64,000 nt of DNA, from contig NC_083338.1 of NCBI RefSeq assembly GCF_019175385.1, positions 87,627,777 to 87,691,776 of the forward strand, read 5' to 3'. Below, one piece after another: positions 56,887 to 64,000 of the stretch (position 1 is the stretch's first letter; each line of letters opens with the position of its first letter). Source of the DNA: Lycium barbarum (Eukaryota; Streptophyta; Magnoliopsida; Solanales; Solanaceae). The notes beneath the pieces are model-generated. The model saw only the letters and a program-made list of their open reading frames with translations. It was not told the DNA's origin and did no database searches. The position numbers and the translations under genes were made by a program.

Positions 56887-59552
56887 TGTCACGACCCGAC
56901 TAGGGGCCGCGACGGATACCCGTGGCTAACCACCGATCACCACTCGTTCTATTACTCATCTTACTCATTTAATGTTCTTTTATCAAATTCATACTCAATT
57001 TATAAGAAAATCATCTTTCATTTGAAAACATAAATACCTTTATATACATAAGCCTTTTTGGCCATCAAAATAATGTATATCTATAAAGGTAGTAGCAACC
57101 TCGTGAGATCATATAATCCACACTGCGTATCTACGAGCCTCTACTGGAGTGCTAGACATAAGGACTGGACAAGACCCCGTCGTGCCCAAAATATACAAAT
57201 ATACACAAAAGAATAATCATAAGCACCTCCGGAACAAAGGAGTGCTTTTAATCAGCTGACAGCTCCTACGAGTCTGGATCGAGCTCACCTCCCTGTCTAT
57301 CTGTGGGCATGAACACAACGTCAAAAGAAAACAGACGTCAGTACGAACATTGTACTGAGTATGAGAGGCATAAGCAATGAAAATATATCAATGAGATAAA
57401 GGAAGCATCAATAAGGAGCAACTGTATATAACTGTCACTTATAAAAGAAATTACATATGCTGGCTTGCTCATAATCATTATCATATCATATATGCATAAA
57501 TGTATAACTATAAGCTGCCCGTCCATAAAGGTACAGTGTGATTGTAGTTAACCTGCGTCCAGGCCTCCCGCGTCCGGGGTATAAGCTGCCCACTATAGTG
57601 GTGTGTATGCCTGCCCGCCTTAGCGGTGTCTGCCCGGCCATATAGGCACGGTGTAATATCATCATCATGTGCATATCATAGGCTTATCATACTATTATCA
57701 TAATGCATGCATAATAGCTCAAGAATAGCTATACTTTATCGAGGTGACATAAGGTCACGAACCCCCGATTCCATTATGGAACATTTTTAAGTATTCTGCC
57801 TCACCTTGAAGGAAATAGTATATAAGGTGAGTGGTTACAATAAATGACACCATTTACGTCATAGGAACATCATATCATAAACTCTAGAATCGTTATACTA
57901 AACTCTTCATCATCACTATTGAACTCATAATGTATCTCTTGTCTCATGTGGTTATTCATGAACATGGCTATTAGTTTTCCGAAATGTAGGAAATTCATGA
58001 AGAGGAAGGAAAGGTCATGCTATAGGATTCATGCCATAGAAGGAAAGGACTAGCCTCACATACCTTTGACGTTTAACTATTCTATCGCTTGCTTGTTCTC
58101 CTTCAATACCCACGTTTCTACCTTCAAGAGAATTCACATTAACATTAGTTAGTCGGCTATGAGAACGTGTTACTATTTCTAGGGAAAATTGGGTAGCATT
58201 TCCTTTGTTTATACAACTTTTCCCATATTCTATATCAACTCCCAAACGTTCATAACAACATTCACAATATCGCAAACAACAATCATCATTCATCTACATT
58301 TCCCACAACTCACCATTTCCCTTCAATTTCTTCATAATTATGATTATAGCTCACTATCGCGTTTTCTCATATATAATACTTATCCCATGTTCTAAATGTC
58401 ATTTATAACGCTTTTACAATCACAATTCATCAATGATCATGACTCAATCCAAGCCTTTACTCAACAATGTTACTATTCACACTTTTATGACCCATTTCCT
58501 ATATCTTTCTACACTCCAAGTGTTTCAACTTTTCCATACCTCAAATAACATGTAAATACCATAAAACGTACCTTAGATGGTGTAGGAATAATCCTTGAGT
58601 GGTATTACTCTTTTTGCACCAAAACCCTAGTTCACTTCTCTTGAAATTTCTTGGCTTGGATGAACTTTGATGAATTTCATACACTTGATTCACTTGAATT
58701 CTTGATATTGATCTTTGATTTCCTTTGTTTTCTTGTGAATGAAGAGTGGATAATACTCTAGAGGTTTCTAGAGAGAATTGGTGTGGAAATGAAATGAATT
58801 AATGAACTTGGGTCCCCTTTTTAATGACTTAAAATCTGATTCGTCGGGCAATTCTACGCCAATTTTGATGGGCCGTCAAAATTCCTACGGGCCGTCAAAA
58901 TGGCCCGTAGAACTTCCCAGTCAAATATGAGTCACTGTGACCATTTGACGCTGGGCTGTGTCAATTTGACGGAGCGTCAAAATTTCTACGGGGCGTCAAA
59001 ATTCCTACGGGCCGTCAAATGGTCCGTAGAAATTTTCTGCTCAGACAGTCTGTCGTAGAATGACCATAACATTTGATCCCGATATCTTGTGAGGTCCCAC
59101 GACATATGGTTGGAAATATCTTTCAATTATCTACAACTTTCATTCTTAGTGTTTTTCCAAATTCCAAACTTATAATGGCATTTTGTCCCCTCCAAGTCAG
59201 ATCATCCGAAAATGTTTCCTTAAATCGTCCTTTTGGATGGCTTATGCCCATATTTGGCTTATGGGTCCTTCTTAGGACTTGCTCAATGTTCCATGTACTA
59301 CTCATATATCTCTTCATATGTCCTTTATAAAACTCCGACGTGTGGATCCCACTTAGCTTACAACAACGAGGGCTTTTCGGTAAACGACATGAACCATTTC
59401 AACCCATATGGTCTCCAAATGTCATATGTATACCATTATTACACTCATATAATATAATCTTTCTCCTCAATCCTTGCATAGCTTTGCCCTTCCTCCGGCC
59501 CATACTAAGCTGGCTACGACCTTGGTGGCGCGAAATTTTCCAAGGTGTAACA
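56887..59552 (-). mobile_element. Solo LTR, family 1, inside chromovirus, TSD CCTAC
   Basis: A 2,666-bp LTR, TGTCACGACCC to GTGTAACA, with perfect CCTAC at 56882-56886 and 59553-59557. It carries a CTCACCTT/AAGGTGAG stem (57800-57807, 57824-57831), a dyad minisatellite (about 57525-57660), and a palindrome array whose flanks read TTGACGG...CCGTCAA: centres 58872/58891 and 58973/58992/59011, with 19-bp steps. Because it splits gag-pol, it is younger than the chromovirus. Confidence 0.92.
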
Positions 59553-60860
59553 CCTACCAGGAAATGAGTAACAATGGGCTCTACCACGCCCAGTCTGGGA
59601 TCCCCCTCTCGCACTCTGAGTACCACCTTTAGCTGGCTAGGACCCACCTCTAGAACCATGGGAAGTACCGCGGCCTGACTGAGCATCGCCTCTCTGAGAA
59701 GTCCCACCTCGTCCACCGAATGGTACAAGAGTACTTAGTGGCTGATAATCCCACCTAGGTCGAGGACATCTCCTGGCAACATGCCCAACCTCTCCACAAG
59801 AGAAATAGGTAAGAGGAGTCGAGTGCTGAAACGCGAAAGCTGAAGACCCGGATGAAGCAGCCCTGTCCACTGATCTGGAGAACGAACTCTCGGGAACTCT
59901 CTACCTAGGTGGCTCACTAGAGGAAGCCGGTAATGCTGAATGCATGGGACAATCGGAATAGGGATGAGGTGGCCTCGAAAACTGATCGGTGCCCCTCGTA
60001 CCAGAACCCCAAAAACTGCCGGTCTGACATGGCCTCTTGTCACCACCACTAAAAGCACGGGCCTTAGCGCCCTAAACCATAGAAGCATGCTCAACGATGG
60101 ATTGGAAAGAAGCCCCCATAGACTTCATCTGAAGACAAGGAATCTGTAGAGAGCCCACTAGTCTTCCAATAAAGCGCCTGATCCTATCAGCCTCAGTAGG
60201 GATCAACGGAGTTGAGTAACGGGCCAAATAGAGGAAACGGGTCACGTTGGACTCCAAAGAAATGCCCCTCTGCTCAAGGTGTAAAACCTGCTCCTTACGA
60301 GTCTCTCTCAAAGACCGGGGCACATACTTCTCAAGAAAGGCCCGGTAGAATTGAGTCCAAGTCAAAGGAGGAGAACCCTCAGGTCTGCATGCCACGAAAT
60401 ACCTCCACCACGTCTTCGCGTCGCTGCGAAACTGGTAGGACACATAATCAATGCCGTGGGTATCCACTATCCCCATTCGGTGCAGCAACTCATGCATATC
60501 AAGAATAAACTCATATGCCTCCTCAGATGATGTACTAGAGAACCTCGGTGGCTCTAACTTCCTGAACCTCCCCATCAGGTCCTGATCAGCCATAGTCATA
60601 ACGACAATCTCCATGGGCCTAATATCCTCACCAGGGGTGGGTATCGCATCAATGTGAGAAGCCATAGCTGCGGCGGGATGTACTACCCGCGTAGGTCCCT
60701 GCTCAAGGGTCTGCGCCCCAACCCTAGTCTGTGAATCCCGGCTGGGTGTGGTATCGTCGGCGGTCGCCTGCTGGGCATCGAGATGAAGCAATACTCTGGC
60801 CATAATATCATGCATGACTTGATCAGAAGTAACCTCAGGCTGCATCCATGCTTTGGCCAC
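59553..60860 (-). pseudogene. gag: Chromovirus gag
   Basis: The main piece (60860-60072) has a capsid domain: FRKLEPPRFSSTSSEEAYEF, then AKTWWRYFVACRPEG and LTWTQFYRAFLEKYVPRSLR. After a stop, frames 60094-59735 and 59870-59637 carry the nucleocapsid end with a zinc knuckle written Y-F-S-CGEVGHVARRC; the first Cys is a Tyr. RGGRGG-type repeats follow to the solo LTR. An in-frame TAG lies about 11 codons upstream of the codon at 60860, which is GTG, so the true N-terminus is further upstream (toward 61060) and broken. Gag would form the particle. Confidence 0.82.
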
Positions 60861-61278
60861 GCCATCCTCTGCGTCCTGGTTTCTACCCGGCTAATACTCA
60901 AGCTCGGGATATGGAGACCTCTCTCGTCGCTGGCCCACCATCGGAGCTCTACCCCTGGCTGGGGCAGCCCCACAGCTTCTCACTCTGCCTTGCCCTCTGG
61001 TTGTCGGTCTCCCTCGGGTGCCAACCGTAGCTGCAGGCTCTGGCGCCTGACCTCAGGCTGTGGTAGCTTGAGTCCTCACAATCTGTGAGAGAAGAGATAA
61101 GAGTCAGCTACTAATCTGATCTTTTCAATACCAATTTGAATAAAGTAGCACGACGAAAAGAAAGAAAGTGAGATTTCCTAAATGTCCTATAGCATCCCGC
61201 AGATAAGTACGGAGCTCTTCGTACCGATCCGCGAGACTCTACTAGACATGCTTTTGTATTAAAGACCAGGTAACCTAG
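60861..61278 (-). other. Chromovirus 5' leader and broken gag N-terminus
   Basis: Between the PBS and the readable gag are a GC-richer stretch with remnants of gag N-terminal coding in several frames (61060-60880) and a non-coding leader. No continuous frame remains. Confidence 0.5.
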
Positions 61279-61291
61279 GGCTCTGATACCA
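61279..61291 (-). other. Primer-binding site of chromovirus
   Basis: TGGTATCAGAGCC on the minus strand, 4 nt from the LTR that begins at 61296. It matches initiator Met tRNA, as in the family-1 elements. Confidence 0.9.
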
Positions 61292-61295
61292 GCTT

Positions 61296-62531
61296 TGTGA
61301 CGACCCATTTAGCCTAGGCCATATGGGCACTTACCTTTCCACCTCGGTAAGTGAACCCTTATCCCAACAACGAACCAATACATAAATTGAAGAAAATTAA
61401 GTAGCGAAAATAACAGATACGTAAGTCTCACGATATATATAGATAGATAGTAGTAAATAGTGCGGAAGATAGTAAATACCCCCAGGTTCTAATCTGAGTA
61501 ATACAAGAGCATCTAGGGAGAATAATACAATCTGGAAGTACTAATACATAATATCTATGTCTCTGGATTAAAAGTTAGACATATAATAGGAAAGTCTTCA
61601 AGGTCAGTAGACGCCATGCTCACCCTAGAAACTCGAGTGGAAGCTGAAGAGTCGATCAGCCACGGGTCAGAGAAGTAGATTCGACCTGGTACTCTGCATT
61701 CATAAAAGAATGCAGCAAGTGCAGGTCAGTACAAACAATAGTACTGGTAGGCATCATCGACCGACTAAGCATAGTTAACACAATTCAGATAATGAAGCAG
61801 ATAAGCAAAAGAACCAGCCAAGTATGAGACAATATAATTGCAATCGAGTATCCGTCATCACTTATGTAAACATCTAAACCCGAATATGTCAAATCTGAGT
61901 ATATCCGATCCAATTCAATCATCATAATCCAATCACCAAACATCTCAATCAAGTCATGATGCAATGCGGTGCAATAGTGGTATGAATGCGATGCCATGCC
62001 ATGCCATGCAAATGAGGTGTACACATGTACTCCGGACGGAAATATCGACGTCTCGGTAGCACAACCTAGTGTAACTCGCGAAGTCTAAGTGCCACCCATC
62101 CCGGATCTTTGCCCAACAGACAGAGGGAACTCTGGCTAATTGCTCAGAGGGAGAGTCTCATCGGCACCAACCTGGGGAACCCGCGGAGTCCATGCACTAA
62201 CAATGATTCCGGGATATCATCAGAATCGGCCATGCAACAATGATGCCGGAATAGGTCATCGGCCATCGGCCATCTCATAGTCACTCAAGTAAAAGAGTCT
62301 GTCAAATATCAGTTTCACACAATCAACGATTCCAAAATTGAACCTCGGACATCGGCTTTCTCACAATCACTCAAGTAAAAGAGTTCATCAAAATATCAGT
62401 TTCATATAATCATGGATTCTGGAATGGATCTCCGGACATCGGCCTTTTCACAATGACTCAAGTAAAGAGTTTATAAAATATCAGTTCTGCTCAATCTACG
62501 ATACCGGATCATCAACCAGTATCGGCCATGC
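61296..62531 (-). repeat. 5' LTR of chromovirus, interrupted
   Basis: Starts TGTGACGACCC beside the PBS and aligns with 50427-51670 of the 3' LTR, with frequent substitutions. It has the CTGCATTC/GAATGCAG and AGTAC/GTACT stems near 61695-61747. It is cut at 62532 by another LTR; CATGC (62527-62531) is the expected target copy, and its partner lies outside the window. Confidence 0.85.
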
Positions 62532-63681
62532 TGTCACGACCCGACTAGGGACCGCGACGGGTACCCGGGGCTAACCACCGAGCACCGCTCGTTCTATTTC
62601 TCGTCTTACTCACTTACTGCTATTTTATCAAATTTATACTCATTTCATAAGAAAATCATTTTCCAATTGAGAACATAAATTCTTTTGTATACATAAGCCT
62701 CTCGGCTATCAAAATGATAATATACATATATACAATAGTAATCTCGTGAGACCATGTAACCCACACTGCGTATCTATGAGCCTCTACTAGAGTACTAGAC
62801 ATATGGACGGGACAAGACCCCGTCGTGCCCAAAATATACATGTACACAAAATAATAACCATAAGCACCTCCGGAACAATGGAGTGCTCTCAAATCAGCTG
62901 ACAGCTACTACGAATCTGGGTCAAGCTCGCCTCTCTGTCTACCTGTGGGCATGAACACAGCGTCCAAAGAAAACGGACGTCAGTACGAACATGGTACTGA
63001 GTATGTAACACAGGAATGAAATAAACATAAAAGAAGGATCATGAGCCATAAGAGAAAGATATAACCTGCATGAGTGCCATAGGAAAATACATTTCGTACA
63101 TCTATCATATTTTACATAATCATGGTACATATGTCATCACATCACATATATCATCACATCGTAATCCTCATCGTTAACCCGCGTCCGGGTAACCATCATA
63201 TGCCGCCCACTAGTGGTGATTATGCCCGACCCTCTCGGCTCGGTGTAAACATAGCAGTCTGCCTTAGCGGTGACATGCCCGGCCATTGAGGCACGGTGGA
63301 ATCATAGCAGCCCGCCTTAGCGGTGACATGCTCGGCCATTTAGGCGCGGTGGAATCGTATCGTCATATAGTCAATCATAACCCATCATTATTACACATCT
63401 CATGAACATATCATAATCTTATCATAGCTTGATATTTTCATACATAACATAGGCATATTATAAGCTAGCATTATTGATCATCTTATAGACATATCATGAC
63501 TTAGCATCATTTCACATTTATCATTAGGAGCATACATTAGGCTTTGAAGGCGACTATGGCTATGTCGGGGTGACGTAAGGTCGTGAACCCCCGATTATAT
63601 TATGAACATTTATGAGTATTCTGGCTCACCTTGAAGGAAATAGTATATAAGGTGAGTGTTAACAATAATGACATCATTCAC
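62532..63681 (-). repeat. Family-1 LTR, interrupted
   Basis: Begins TGTCACGACCC within the chromovirus LTR. It carries a GCGTCC/GGACGT stem and an AGTAC-type stem near 62960-63000, a dyad minisatellite (about 63178-63350, CCCGGCCATTGAGGCACGG type), and CTCACCTT/AAGGTGAG (63625-63632, 63649-63656). It is cut at 63682 by a second-family LTR; TTCAC (63677-63681) is the likely target copy. Confidence 0.85.
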
Positions 63682-64000
63682 TGTCACACCCTAATCTTAC
63701 TAGGGTGTGATGGGCACCCGACCACACATACTCGCTTGGACTCCTAACTCAAATAAAATGAAATGCATGATAAGAGCTTTCAGAAATATTATTTTTCGTT
63801 GTTCTCAAATCAAACAAAATCTTTAATCATATGGAATCTGTAACATAATATATAAAGACACATCGGCTGGTGAAGCCGCTTACAAGACTGACATACTATA
63901 CCCACGACTCTGTCTGCAAAGTCTCTAACATCAATCAAAAATCATAACATATAAACTCCGACTCGGCAACACTCCAGAAGGAAGTGGAGCTCGCCAATCC
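63682..64000 (-). repeat. Family-2 LTR, running off the window
   Basis: TGTCACACCCTAATCTTACTAGGGTGTGA matches the start of the LTR at 35373, including the 10-bp terminal stem; the following ~300 bp also align (ACACATCGGCTGGTG, CAAAGTCTCTAAC). Whether it is solo or part of a full element cannot be seen. Confidence 0.85.

Noticed and set aside
50427..62531. Centromeric CRM-type chromovirus
   Set aside because: The C-terminus has a recognisable chromodomain-like end rather than the CR motif, and the LTRs are about 3 kb; a Tekay/Del-like assignment fits better.

Overview
The window looks like a nested, heterochromatic retrotransposon block from a plant nuclear genome, most likely Solanaceae. I found no host gene. 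The family clue is a TS-SINE/RTE-like 3' tail (ending in TTG repeats) that is split over 35.15-42.16 kb. It is supported by Stowaway-like, hAT-like and Helitron-like ends and by large Ty3/gypsy LTRs with initiator-Met-tRNA primer sites. All identifications are by eye; no database search was possible.

Layout. (1) 1-25.1 kb: a tandem array of a gag-only, pol-less Ty3/gypsy element on the minus strand. Three internal regions (426-2694, 13583-15853, 18135-20405) each keep a polypurine tract, a decayed gag and a Met PBS, and they share 2.3-2.7 kb LTRs. The outer right LTR abuts a plus-strand, 5'-truncated LTR of a related type (5375-7392, repeated at 23111-25128). The whole set was duplicated as a unit of about 17.7 kb, with the junction in a poly-T tract at about 7868. 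One LTR carries a 3.08-kb solo LTR of a second family (9120-12202, TSD GGAAC), and the paralogous copies preserve the empty site. (2) 25.1-31.3 kb: two tandem copies of a 1.8-1.9 kb repeat-rich unit; the second is split by a plus-strand solo LTR (27549-29974, TSD TATTA). (3) 31.3-35.1 kb: AT-rich DNA with a SINE-like piece, a MITE with tRNA-like Pol III boxes, and a foldback element. (4) 35.15-42.16 kb: the TS-SINE/RTE tail, interrupted by a second-family solo LTR (35373-38324, TSD GTTTT) and by a hAT-like/Helitron composite (38476-42102, TSD TACACTCTA). (5) 42.3-50.4 kb: a Ty3/gypsy protease-RT relic cut by a third-type LTR, a copia solo LTR (44208-45969, TSD TACAT), and a first-family solo LTR (46544-49899). 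(6) 50427-62531: a decayed chromovirus on the minus strand, in the order LTR, chromodomain, integrase, RNase H, RT, protease, gag, PBS, LTR. A solo LTR sits in its coding region (56887-59552, TSD CCTAC). Its 5' LTR is cut by another LTR (62532), which is cut in turn by a second-family LTR (63682).

The most unusual signal is inside the LTRs. Just upstream of the TATA-like box, first-family LTRs carry arrays of a 9-bp palindrome (ACGG-N-CCGT) whose neighbours lie exactly 19 bp centre to centre. Eleven such steps were counted in four LTRs, although the flanks differ between LTRs and change on both arms together. Several further stem-loops show paired arm changes between LTR types: a double hairpin followed by an AGTAC/GTACT stem, CTCRCCTT/AAGGYGAG, and an LTR-terminal stem. 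Each LTR type also carries its own dyad-rich minisatellite in a comparable position. Together these suggest that regulatory DNA and RNA structure, rather than coding capacity, has been maintained in these largely non-autonomous elements.
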